Source: Deltaproteobacteria bacterium
Lineage (GTDB): Bacteria; Myxococcota_A; Polyangia; DRWM01; JAAZOP01
Assembly (NCBI GenBank): GCA_016218765.1
Contig: JACRCZ010000017.1
Span: 32,611 to 96,610 of the forward strand
Direction: 5' to 3'
DNA length: 64,000 bases
The position numbers and the translations under genes were made by a program. The notes beneath the pieces are model-generated. The model was given only the letters and a program-made list of their open reading frames with translations, searched no databases and was not told the origin of the DNA. This document shows positions 23,510-30,766 of the stretch, one piece after another. Position 1 is the stretch's first letter. Every line of letters starts with the position of its first letter.

Positions 23510-23788
23510 ATGCTGCCGTACCTCGAGCTGCACATCCAATCGCTGGTCCTCCTTTTCGGCTACGGCCTGCTCGGCTTCTTCGCGCTCGCCCTCGCCCACT
23601 CGGGCCGCGATCTCGTCGTCGGCCGCCCGCGTGAGCCCGAGGCGACGGCGGTCGAGGAGCACGACGGAATCCGCGAGCACCACGGTCGCGTCCCGCTGTT
23701 CCTCGTCCTGCTCTACGTCGGCCTGGCCGTCTGGGCCGTGCTCTACGTCCTCGCCCACGCCTGCTGGGGCATGGACTTCGGCGGCTAG
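23510..23788 (+). CDS. Heme-less CcoP membrane-anchor-like subunit
   Basis: A 92-residue protein with two membrane helices (about residues 10-32 and 58-82), starting at the ATG at 23510 after GGGAGGG. Just before the second helix it has EEHDGIREHHGRVPLFLVLLYV, which resembles the CcoP N-terminal segment WDGIEEYNNPLPRWW...FY that docks CcoP on CcoN. No CxxCH site is present. The simplest reading is that the CcoP membrane anchor survives as a separate subunit while its heme domain has moved to the CcoO chain. This is inference from one short motif. Confidence 0.6.
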   Translation: MLPYLELHIQSLVLLFGYGLLGFFALALAHSGRDLVVGRPREPEATAVEEHDGIREHHGRVPLFLVLLYVGLAVWAVLYVLAHACWGMDFGG

Positions 23789-23895
23789 GGGGGAGGGCGG
23801 AGGAGTGCGGAGGAGTGCGGGGAGGGCGGGGGAGGGCGGGAAGGGCGGGAAGGGCGGCGGGCTTGCCCGCCGAAGCCGCAGGCGAACGCGGGAGC
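23789..23895. repeat. G-run tract followed by GGCGGG hairpin repeat
   Basis: From 23789 to about 23862 the plus strand is a string of GGG/GGGG runs with GCGGAGGAGT and GGGCGGGAA repeats, giving strong G-quadruplex potential. It is followed by a GGCGGG-CTTG-CCCGCC hairpin and GAAGCCGCAGGCGAA, which resembles a widespread dispersed repeat. It lies inside the respiratory operon just before a small membrane gene. Confidence 0.6.
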
Positions 23896-23911
23896 GGGAG
23901 TGGAGAGCACG

Positions 23912-24091
23912 ATGATTCCGGAAGACCGAAGGGCCTGGTACCTGGTGGCGCTGATCATCGTCCTCGTCCTCGCGTTCGGCGCGCTGGTCTACTTCAAGAT
24001 CCGCGAACCCGCCGCCAGGCCGTGGGACTACGGCACCACCCCCTTCGTCCCCGGCCAGTCGCAATACGGAATCCACCGGGGGACGCCATGA
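23912..24091 (+). CDS. Small single-helix membrane protein of the oxidase operon
   Basis: About 59 residues from the ATG at 23912 (a GTG four codons earlier is also possible). One membrane helix (about residues 7-28) is followed by a short basic segment and a polar tail, PWDYGTTPFVPGQSQYG. Its size and position recall CcoQ, the small single-helix stabilising subunit, but there is no sequence motif to prove it. The 3' end overlaps the next ATG, so it belongs to the operon. Confidence 0.55.
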   Translation: MIPEDRRAWYLVALIIVLVLAFGALVYFKIREPAARPWDYGTTPFVPGQSQYGIHRGTP

Positions 24092-24663
24092 GGGCGAGCG
24101 GTCGAGCGGTCGAGCGGCCGAGCGGTCGAGCGGCCGAGCGGCCGAGCGGCGGTCGGCGGTCGGCGGTCGGCGGTCGGTTGGCGGCGACGATCTGCCTGCT
24201 GGCGGCGGTTGCCGCCGGGTGCGACGAGCGGATGCGGGACCAGCCGTCGCTCATGCCCCATGACAAGCCGCTGCTGAGCATGCCCGCCGGAGTCGTCCCC
24301 GTCTCGGGCGGTGAACCCGCAGCCTCAGTCGAAGAGGCGGCAGCGTTGGAAAACCCCGTGGCGAACGTGCCGGAAGAGCTGGAGCGAGGTGCACTCGCCT
24401 ACCGTCGCTTCTGCGGCCACTGTCACGGCGCGTCCGGACGCGGTTGGACCGTCGTCGGCGCCAGCCTCGACCCGGCCCCGACCGACCTCTCGCTCGCCGT
24501 CCCCGCCCGTACCGACGGCGAGCTCTTCGGCATCATCACGTTCGGCGCCAAGACGTCCCCCGCCCTCGGCCCGTTCATCGACGTCAACGACCGCTGGCGG
24601 ATCGTCCGCTGGCTCCGCGTCCTCCCCACCGCCTCGTCCAGCGCCGCCGCCGGGACGCCGTAG
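24088..24663 (+). CDS. Monoheme cytochrome c lipoprotein (ActE-like)
   Basis: The 191-residue product has one heme site, CGHCH, near residue 111, preceded by ERGALAYRRF and followed by GASGRGW, as in class I cytochromes. A lipoprotein signal ends in AAGC (about Cys45). ActE, the monoheme lipoprotein of alternative complex III, is otherwise missing from the operon, so this terminal gene is its best candidate. It could equally be a soluble-domain donor for the oxidase. Oddly, the first 30 residues before the signal are a translated 8-bp repeat array, visible as repeats of ERPSGRAA. The ATG at 24088 overlaps the preceding stop. Confidence 0.8.
   Translation: MRASGRAVERPSGRAAERPSGGRRSAVGGRLAATICLLAAVAAGCDERMRDQPSLMPHDKPLLSMPAGVVPVSGGEPAASVEEAAALENPVANVPEELERGALAYRRFCGHCHGASGRGWTVVGASLDPAPTDLSLAVPARTDGELFGIITFGAKTSPALGPFIDVNDRWRIVRWLRVLPTASSSAAAGTP
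24096..24177. repeat. 8-bp and 7-bp tandem arrays inside the cytochrome 5' end
   Basis: Seven units of GAGCGGTC/GAGCGGCC (24096-24151) are followed by about four units of GTCGGCG. The 8-bp unit is the reverse complement of that at 9498. Because 8 is not a multiple of 3, it is translated as an 8-residue repeat. Confidence 0.9.
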
Positions 24664-24697
24664 GGCCCGCTCCGGCCGCCGCGGCCACATCCGGCGG

Positions 24698-25834
24698 CTA
24701 CGTGCAGCCGCACAGCGAGCGATAGCAGGGGTCGCACGAGGGACTGGCGCAGCACGTGCCCGCCGTGCTGCCGTCGGGATTGCCGCAGTTGTTGAGGTCG
24801 CGACACGTCCCGTCGCAGCACTCGAACCGCGGTCCCGACGTGCACTCCGGCGGACAGCATCCCGTGCAGCTCCCGCAGTGCCGCTCGTCCGTCGCCAGAT
24901 CGAAGCACTCGCCCCAGCAACAGGACGGCATTGCCCCCGAGCAAGCACGCCCGCACGTGCCGCAGTGGCTCGCGTCCCACTGCAGGTCGAACCCCTCGTC
25001 CGTCAACGTGTCGCAGTCGTCGTCCAGCACGTTGCACGCCTCGACCGAGCTCGGCGTGGCGTCGCTGCACTGCAACCCGCCCCCGGCGTCGCACACCACC
25101 ACGCCCTCCTCGCACAGATCGCCGTCCAGGCCGTCGCACGGCACGCCGAGTCCCATGCCCTCGTCGGTCGATGTGTCGCAGTCGTCGTCGTGCCCGTTGC
25201 ACGACTCCGGAAACGCACAGTCCCCGGCGCACGTGGCGCAATCCTCCCCGGGGGCGTCGCACGCGTCGTCGCCGCAGCACGGGGAGCAGTCCGCGGGACA
25301 CGCCGCGCAAGGCTCGTCGCACGCCCCGTTCGGACACGTCACCGGACAGTCCGCCGGACACGAGCCGTTGGTCTCGCCCCCGTTGCACACGCCGTCGCCG
25401 CAGCACGGGGAGCAATCGACTGGACACGCCGCACACGGCTCGGTGCACTCGCCGTCCCCGCAGCACGGCGCGCAGTCCGCGGGACACGCCGCACACGGCT
25501 CGTCGCACGCCCCGTTCGGGCAGCTCCCCGGACAGTCCCCCGGGCACGACTCGGGCGTCTCTCCGCCCGAGCACCTGCCGTCGCCGCACGCCGGCCCGCC
25601 GCCGTCGTCGCCGGGTCCCCCGTCTTCCACCCCGTCCGACACCCCCTCCTCCACGCCGTCCGACACCCCCTCCTCCGCCCCGTCCGACGCCCCCTCCCAC
25701 ACCGCTTCGCCGTCCACACCGGCGTCCCGCTCGGGCGCGTCCCAGTTCAGCGAACATCCGGCCAGAACGAACAGCACCGCGACCGCCGCGGACCCGCCGC
25801 CCGGACGGCGGCACGCGACGACGACCGACCCCAT
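24698..25834 (-). CDS. Cysteine-rich MopE-like lipoprotein
   Basis: The ATG at 25834 (the frame is open to 25918) gives 378 residues with a lipoprotein signal ending LAGC. An acidic Gly/Asp linker with repeated EEGVSDGVE follows. The middle holds repeated cysteine modules such as CPNGACDEPCAACPADC and SPCCGDG. Two copies of the CNGHDDDCD / CNVLDDDCD module (each followed by TDEG) are typical of MopE-like metal-binding repeats of myxobacteria. The last third has CGTCGRAC and further Cys pairs. It should sit on the outer surface as a disulfide-rich, possibly copper- or calcium-binding protein. It is convergent with the respiratory operon. No binding function is shown directly. Confidence 0.78.
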   Translation of the reverse strand: MGSVVVACRRPGGGSAAVAVLFVLAGCSLNWDAPERDAGVDGEAVWEGASDGAEEGVSDGVEEGVSDGVEDGGPGDDGGGPACGDGRCSGGETPESCPGDCPGSCPNGACDEPCAACPADCAPCCGDGECTEPCAACPVDCSPCCGDGVCNGGETNGSCPADCPVTCPNGACDEPCAACPADCSPCCGDDACDAPGEDCATCAGDCAFPESCNGHDDDCDTSTDEGMGLGVPCDGLDGDLCEEGVVVCDAGGGLQCSDATPSSVEACNVLDDDCDTLTDEGFDLQWDASHCGTCGRACSGAMPSCCWGECFDLATDERHCGSCTGCCPPECTSGPRFECCDGTCRDLNNCGNPDGSTAGTCCASPSCDPCYRSLCGCT

Positions 25835-25910
25835 CGTTCCGCTGCGCAACACCTGCACCTCCGCCACCCCGCACCATCGCACTGCACCCGGGTCCCGCGC
25901 AAGCGACCCC

Positions 25911-25945
25911 GCCGGCACCCATCCGACCCCCGCGGGCCGAACGTG
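25911..25945. repeat. 35-bp repeat, copy 1 (left of the DUF234 ATPase)
   Basis: Identical to 27433-27467 at 32 of 35 positions; the three differences are all transitions. On the minus strand it lies just past the ATPase stop codon. The two copies flank the ATPase gene in direct orientation. Confidence 0.85.
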
Positions 25946-25982
25946 GTTGTCTCTGCCGGAAACTCCGTAGGCACCAGCCCGG

Positions 25983-27362
25983 TCAACGGAACACGACCGA
26001 ACCGGGGACGAGCTGGACGCCGCGAGCGGCGGCGGAACGCGCCAGACCCTGAACGAATCCGCTCTGCGAAAAGACCGCCGGACGCACGCGCTCGCGAACC
26101 GCGGGCGCCAGACGCGAAATGCGCTCCCTCAACCGCTCGATCACCGGCGCCCCGACGGGCGCCGCCGTCGCCTTGCACTCGCCGATCAGGTACGACCCGT
26201 CGGACAACTCGGCCACGAGATCCAGCTCGTTCAACCCGCCCGTGGAGTCCTTCCACCAGTGCCGTCCCACGTGCATCGCGTACGTACCCCCCGGTCCCCC
26301 ACGCACCGCCACGTGACGCCGACACGCCGCCTCGAACGAGCTCCCGAGGAACGTCGGCAGGGCCGGCAACACCCGCTCGCGGAAGTGCCGCGCCCCGTGA
26401 CCGGCCGCCACGACGTCCCGCGCCGGCAAGACGAACGTGCACCAGAAACGCACGAACGGGTCGGCAACCGCGTACAGTCCCTTGCGCGACTTCTCCGGCG
26501 CCGGGTCGAAGAACGGCGTTCGGCGCTCGATCAGTCCCAGCTCGATCAACGTCGCCAGGTAGCGGTTCACCGACGCCGCCGCCAACCGGCACCGATCCGC
26601 GATCTCCGTCTGCCGCGTCGCGCCGCCCGCCACGGCGACCAGGATCGACAGGTACGTCGCCGGCTCGCGCAGCTCGGTGTTCATCAGGAACGGCACCTCC
26701 TCGAACAGGAATCCGCCCGGCGAGAACGCCTCCGTCGCTACCGTCACCCGCCAATCGTCGCCGCCGCGAAGCCGCGCAAGGTACGCCGGAATCCCGCCCA
26801 GGATCCCCCACAGCGCAAGCCGCTCGGCCGGAACGGTCGCCGGAGCGAACGCCCCGACGTGCCACGGCTCCAACGGCGAAAGACGCAGCGACCCCGTCCG
26901 CCGCCCGAACAACGGCGAGCGTTCGGCCAGCAGCTCGCGCTCCATGAAGCCGATCGCCGAGCCGCACAGCACGACGAAGAGTCGCGTCGAACGCCCCGCG
27001 CTGTCCCACCAGCGCTGGAACACCCCGGTCAGGCCGGGCGTGCCGCCGGCCAGCACGGGAAACTCGTCCAGCACCAACGCCAACCGTTCGCCACCCGACC
27101 GCTCGACCACCCGTTCGAGCGCCGCCTCCCACGACTCGAACCGTACCCCCGGCATGCCCAGCGCCGCGGCGAAACCGCGCAGGTTGTCCGGCTCGCGGAC
27201 CGGCGCCGCCGTGTACGCCACGTGCGGCCGGTCGGCGCAGAACCGCCCCGCCAGCTCGGTCTTCCCCACCCGCCGCCGGCCCCACAGGACGAGCAGTTCC
27301 GCATCGCTTCCCGCCCACCGCCGCTCCCAGTCCGCCAGCTCCGCCTCGCGATCCACAAACAT
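25983..27362 (-). CDS. DUF234-type AAA ATPase with C-terminal nuclease-like domain
   Basis: The ATG at 27362 follows GGAGG by six bases (a GTG four codons upstream is less likely) and gives 459 residues. Walker A is LWGRRRVGKTEL (about residues 29-40) and Walker B LALVLDEFPVL. A winged-helix segment lies near residues 250-290 (TRQTEIADRCRLAAASVNRYLATL). The C-terminal domain has NELDLVAEL and YLIGECKAT, the D...E-x-K pattern of restriction-like nucleases (DUF234). This ATPase family is scattered across archaea and bacteria and its function is unsettled; nucleic-acid handling and toxin-like roles have been suggested. It has an AT-rich promoter unlike its surroundings and is flanked by a 35-bp direct repeat, which suggests acquisition. 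Confidence 0.85.
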   Translation of the reverse strand: MFVDREAELADWERRWAGSDAELLVLWGRRRVGKTELAGRFCADRPHVAYTAAPVREPDNLRGFAAALGMPGVRFESWEAALERVVERSGGERLALVLDEFPVLAGGTPGLTGVFQRWWDSAGRSTRLFVVLCGSAIGFMERELLAERSPLFGRRTGSLRLSPLEPWHVGAFAPATVPAERLALWGILGGIPAYLARLRGGDDWRVTVATEAFSPGGFLFEEVPFLMNTELREPATYLSILVAVAGGATRQTEIADRCRLAAASVNRYLATLIELGLIERRTPFFDPAPEKSRKGLYAVADPFVRFWCTFVLPARDVVAAGHGARHFRERVLPALPTFLGSSFEAACRRHVAVRGGPGGTYAMHVGRHWWKDSTGGLNELDLVAELSDGSYLIGECKATAAPVGAPVIERLRERISRLAPAVRERVRPAVFSQSGFVQGLARSAAARGVQLVPGSVVFR

Positions 27363-27385
27363 CCCGGCCTCCACGCCGGAACGAG

Positions 27386-27413
27386 ATTATCAGAATCGCG
27401 ATCCTAAAGACAA
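27386..27413 (-). promoter_or_regulatory. Promoter with palindromic operator for the ATPase gene
   Basis: On the minus strand TTGTCT (27413-27408) and GATAAT (27391-27386) are 16 bases apart. The spacer holds the perfect palindrome ATCGCGAT (27395-27402), a likely repressor site. The -10 box is five of six to consensus, the best in the window. Confidence 0.6.
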
Positions 27414-27432
27414 GTCGCTCCGGCCCGCGACC

Positions 27433-27467
27433 GCCGGCGCCCATTCGACCCCTGCGGGCCGAACGTG
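27433..27467. repeat. 35-bp repeat, copy 2 (right of the DUF234 ATPase)
   Basis: Direct copy of 25911-25945 with three transitions. Bases 27486-27505 also resemble the last codons of the ATPase gene (CGCCGCGAGCGGCGGCG with GGGGACGAG), so this looks like the 3' remnant of a second copy of the gene. Confidence 0.8.
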
Positions 27468-27523
27468 ATACACGACGCGGGAAGGGGACGAGGCGCCGCG
27501 AGCGGCGGCGCCGCGGATGCCGG

Positions 27524-28981
27524 ATGACCAGGAAGAGGACGAAACGCGGCGGCCGATCGCCGGCCCCCGGAAGGGGCAACGCCGCCGCACCCGGTGCGCC
27601 CGCGGCAGCTCGCGCTGCGACGCCCGGAAGGGGCAACGCCCCCGGCTCCGGGACACCGCAAGGCCCCGCCGCCGCGGGCCACGGACGACGCGACGCCGCC
27701 CCGGCCCCCGCCACGGCACGGCCCCGCGCCGGCGTCCCCGGCCCGGGCGGGCACGGCGTGCGGCTCGACCTGGCCGTGCTGGACGCTCCCGAACGCCTGC
27801 TCGGCAGGCTGCGCCCGTCGGACGGCGCGTACGACATCGGCCGCGCCCGCGCGCTCCAGATCTGGTCGCTCGTCGGTCTGGCCGCGCTGGCACGGCACGA
27901 CGGCCCGCGCCCGGCCGCCGTCCGGCTCGATGGACCGGGCGACGCCGCCGGCTTCGCCCGCGCGGTGGGCTTCGCCGACGTCGTCGCCGGCACACCGCCA
28001 CGGCAGCCCGGCGAGCGCGGGCGCACCGTCGCCCTGCGCCGGTTCAAGGGACACGGCGGGATCGAGCCGGCCGCGCACGAGATCGCCGCGCTCGTCCTCC
28101 CGGACCGCCCGGACGAGGAATCCCGGCGGGTCGTCCAGTACGTCATCGTCGAGCTGCTGCGCAACGTCGTCCAGCACAGCGCCGACCCGCTCGGCGGCGT
28201 CGTCGCCGCCCAGCGCATGGACAAGCAGCAGAAGTACGAAACGCCGTGCATCCAGGTCGCCGTCGCCGACGCCGGCATCGGTGTCCTCGCCGCCATGCAG
28301 GACCTGCACCCGGAGCTGGCCGATGCCGAGGCCGCCGTGGAGAAGGCGATCCAGCCCCACATCTCCGGGAAATTCGAGGAAGGACTGACCGGCAACGCGG
28401 TGAACGCCGGCATGGGTCTCTTCTTCATCCACGAGATGGCCAAACTCTCCACCGGCCGCCTCCTCATCGCGACCCGCGGCGCCGGACGCTTCGTCGAGGG
28501 CAATCCGCGAGACGTCGAGCACCCGGGCCTCCGACTGCTCAGGCCCATCGGCACCGGGTTCCCCGGGACCCTGGTCGCCTTCGAGCTGCCCCTGGGACGC
28601 GTGCTCGACTACGACGGACTCATCGCCGCGATCGGCGAGAAGGCGCGGCGCCGGATCCCCAGACGCGCCGTCCGCCGCTGGGTCCGCTTCGACGCCGGCA
28701 CGCCCGCGGGCGCGCGCTTTCTCGTCGCCCGCGCGGCCGAGGACACCACCGCGGCCGAACGCTTCTCCGCCCAGACCCTCGTGCCGCGCCTCCTGCACCG
28801 CGAGCCGCTCGTGCTCGACTTCACGGGCATCGATGTCTGCACCCAGAGCTTCCTCCACGCCCTCCTCTTCCGCGCCGTCCGCCTCGCCTGGGCCGAACAC
28901 GTCGAGATCCACGTCGCCAACGCCCGCCCCGCCGTCCGAAGCGGCATCGAGACCGTCGAAGCCTACGCCCTCGGCGGATGA
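27524..28981 (+). CDS. GHKL ATPase with C-terminal STAS-like (DUF4325) domain
   Basis: The open frame gives 485 residues. The first 75 or so are Pro/Gly/Ala repeats (two copies of PGRGNA), so the start is uncertain and a GTG near 27760 is an alternative. A GHKL ATP-binding fold is visible from about residue 205: N-box VIVELLRNVVQHS, VADAGIGV and a glycine-rich NAGMGLFFIHEMA. The C-terminal 100 residues carry LVLDFTGIDVCTQSFLHALLF, a STAS-like DUF4325 domain. Such domains appear in single polypeptides or neighbouring genes in which a histidine-kinase-like enzyme acts on a STAS-type partner, similar to anti-sigma and anti-anti-sigma pairs. Here both are on one chain. The target is unknown. Confidence 0.7.
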   Translation: MTRKRTKRGGRSPAPGRGNAAAPGAPAAARAATPGRGNAPGSGTPQGPAAAGHGRRDAAPAPATARPRAGVPGPGGHGVRLDLAVLDAPERLLGRLRPSDGAYDIGRARALQIWSLVGLAALARHDGPRPAAVRLDGPGDAAGFARAVGFADVVAGTPPRQPGERGRTVALRRFKGHGGIEPAAHEIAALVLPDRPDEESRRVVQYVIVELLRNVVQHSADPLGGVVAAQRMDKQQKYETPCIQVAVADAGIGVLAAMQDLHPELADAEAAVEKAIQPHISGKFEEGLTGNAVNAGMGLFFIHEMAKLSTGRLLIATRGAGRFVEGNPRDVEHPGLRLLRPIGTGFPGTLVAFELPLGRVLDYDGLIAAIGEKARRRIPRRAVRRWVRFDAGTPAGARFLVARAAEDTTAAERFSAQTLVPRLLHREPLVLDFTGIDVCTQSFLHALLFRAVRLAWAEHVEIHVANARPAVRSGIETVEAYALGG

Positions 28982-29012
28982 TCCCTCCCCGTTCGGAACC
29001 CATCGGCGACCC

Positions 29013-29064
29013 CTCTGCGTCTCTGCGTCTCTGCGCGAGCCTGCCCTGAGCGAAGCCGAAGGGA
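29013..29064 (+). repeat. Dispersed 52-bp repeat (CTCTGCGT...GAAGGG), intergenic copy
   Basis: Three CTCTGCGT-type units are followed by GCGAGCCTGCCCTGAGC and GAAGCCGAAGGG. The same order in reverse orientation lies at 38502-38553 inside the P-type ATPase gene, and the second half recurs at 23179-23219. Confidence 0.85.
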
Positions 29065-29084
29065 CGCCCTCCCCAACGTTCCCG

Positions 29085-29113
29085 TTGCACCCCGGCCATC
29101 GGCAGGCCACAAT
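29085..29113 (+). promoter_or_regulatory. Candidate promoter of the thioredoxin-like lipoprotein gene
   Basis: TTGCAC (29085-29090) and CACAAT (29108-29113) are 17 bases apart; GGGAGG and the ATG follow at 29125 and 29138. Confidence 0.4.
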
Positions 29114-29137
29114 CCACCCGCCAAGGGAGGCGACAAC

Positions 29138-30763
29138 ATGCGGAACACCGCCACGATGACGCTCTCGGGAATCACCCTCTTCGCCCTGCTCGCCGCCGCC
29201 GCCGGCCCGGGTTGCAAGGGCGACGACTCCGCCGCCGGCGACGACGCCGGCCTCGACGTCGAACAGGACGCCGATGCCGAGCCGGAAGCCGACGCGGAAC
29301 CGCCCGAGGATGCCGGCGAAGAGGACGCGACCGAGGAGGCCGAAGCCGTCGACCCCTGCCTCGACTACCCCTGCGGACCCTACGGCACCGATCTGGGCGA
29401 GGTGCTCGAGGACTGGAGCCTCGACCCCGTCAACGCCGTGGCCGGCGAATGGGCGGGCGACGACTACAAGTTCGACATGCACGACGTCTACGCCCGCACG
29501 GAAGCCCACGGCGGCGACGCCAAGGCGCTCCTGATCTTCGTCACCTCCGTCTGGTGCCCGTATTGCAAGATCGAAGCCGCGGCCCTCAACGCCCTCTACA
29601 CCGAGCTCCAGCCGCTCGGCGTCGAAATGCTCGGCCTGGTCATGGACGGCGCCACCCCGGGCGTCATCTCCACGGCCACCGCCGCACGCGCCTACTCCAT
29701 GCGCTACGGCTGGACGTTCCCCGCCGTCGTCATCTCCCCCGAGCTGTACGACGCGCTCACCGCCTACTGGCCCCCCGCCGATCGCGCCTCGGGCGAGATC
29801 GGCGTCCCGCTGCACCTGCTCTACGACCTGCGCAACATGCGCATGTACGGACACTTCGCCGGCGCCGTCCAGATGAACGTCCTGCGCTACCCCCTCACCG
29901 AGATCGCAGCGGACCCGCAGTGGTCCGCCCCCGGCCGCCGCATCGTCACCAACGACTGCGCCCCGGGCACCGGCACCGAGTCCGAACCCAACACCATCGG
30001 CAGCTCGGCCGAGGACGGGACGACCCTGCCCTACTCCCTCTCCGGCGCCCAGTGCCCTCCCGTCGTCGGCGACGGCCTGTTCATGGACGAGGACGACGTG
30101 GACCTCGGCACGCTCGACGTCGGAACCGTCATCGACACCGAGCTCACCACCCCCGCGGGCTCCGGCGTCTACCCCTTCACCCTGCTCGCCCGCCTGACCT
30201 CCGGCGCACTCGACCTGATCCACGACGCGCCCTGGGTCATGGACGGCGCTCCCAACGGCCGACAACACCTGATCGACCGCCGCGGACACTACTACCTCGT
30301 CGTCATCGATGGACGCCTGCGCGCCACGAATTACTACGGTGCCGACGCCGACATCCCCATGGCCGACAATTGCTGCGTCGGCGGCCCCGACTACACCTAC
30401 GACCTCGCCGTCTCCCCGTTCACCCTCGCCGTGACCGACGACGCCGTCACCGTCGGCACCAGCACCCCCTTCACCCTCGACGACGGCGACCTCAACGTCC
30501 ACCCCTTCGCCGTCACCGCCTCCACCACCTACGACATCCGCATGGAAGGCGACCCGGACCTCCTCAACCCCTACCTGGTCGTCTACGACCCCGCCGGCCC
30601 GACCGTCCTGGGCGCCAACGACGACGAGGACGTCGCGGCCGGCGACACCGACTCCCTCGTCCACCTCACCGCCTCGGTCGACGGCACGTGGTGGATCGTC
30701 GCGGGCTATGCCGGCGCGTCCTACCGCGCAGGTCCTCCCGCCTACACCATCCGCATCGAATAG
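29138..30763 (+). CDS. Lipoprotein with thioredoxin-like domain and C-terminal beta domains
   Basis: The 541-residue product has a lipoprotein signal ending GPGC (about Cys26) and an acidic Glu/Asp/Ala linker to about residue 70. A thioredoxin-like (TlpA/AhpC-type) fold follows with the redox pair WCPYC near residue 139 (VTSVWCPYCKIEA). The second half has two segments resembling PPC-type beta domains: one around residues 285-430 and one around 440-541 ending DGTWWIVAGYAG. This mix is common in myxobacterial surface lipoproteins. The CxxC suggests disulfide or redox chemistry outside the cell membrane. It ends three bases before the convergent kinase gene. Confidence 0.75.
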   Translation: MRNTATMTLSGITLFALLAAAAGPGCKGDDSAAGDDAGLDVEQDADAEPEADAEPPEDAGEEDATEEAEAVDPCLDYPCGPYGTDLGEVLEDWSLDPVNAVAGEWAGDDYKFDMHDVYARTEAHGGDAKALLIFVTSVWCPYCKIEAAALNALYTELQPLGVEMLGLVMDGATPGVISTATAARAYSMRYGWTFPAVVISPELYDALTAYWPPADRASGEIGVPLHLLYDLRNMRMYGHFAGAVQMNVLRYPLTEIAADPQWSAPGRRIVTNDCAPGTGTESEPNTIGSSAEDGTTLPYSLSGAQCPPVVGDGLFMDEDDVDLGTLDVGTVIDTELTTPAGSGVYPFTLLARLTSGALDLIHDAPWVMDGAPNGRQHLIDRRGHYYLVVIDGRLRATNYYGADADIPMADNCCVGGPDYTYDLAVSPFTLAVTDDAVTVGTSTPFTLDDGDLNVHPFAVTASTTYDIRMEGDPDLLNPYLVVYDPAGPTVLGANDDEDVAAGDTDSLVHLTASVDGTWWIVAGYAGASYRAGPPAYTIRIE

Positions 30764-30766
30764 CCC

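Noticed and set aside
24664..24697. Rho-independent terminator between the respiratory operon and the convergent lipoprotein gene
   Set aside because: A GGCCGCCGCGGCC palindrome is present but is short and has no T run.
25911..27467. attL/attR of an integrated element around the ATPase gene
   Set aside because: No integrase or recombinase gene lies between the repeats, and part of the right copy is better explained as a 3' remnant of the same gene.
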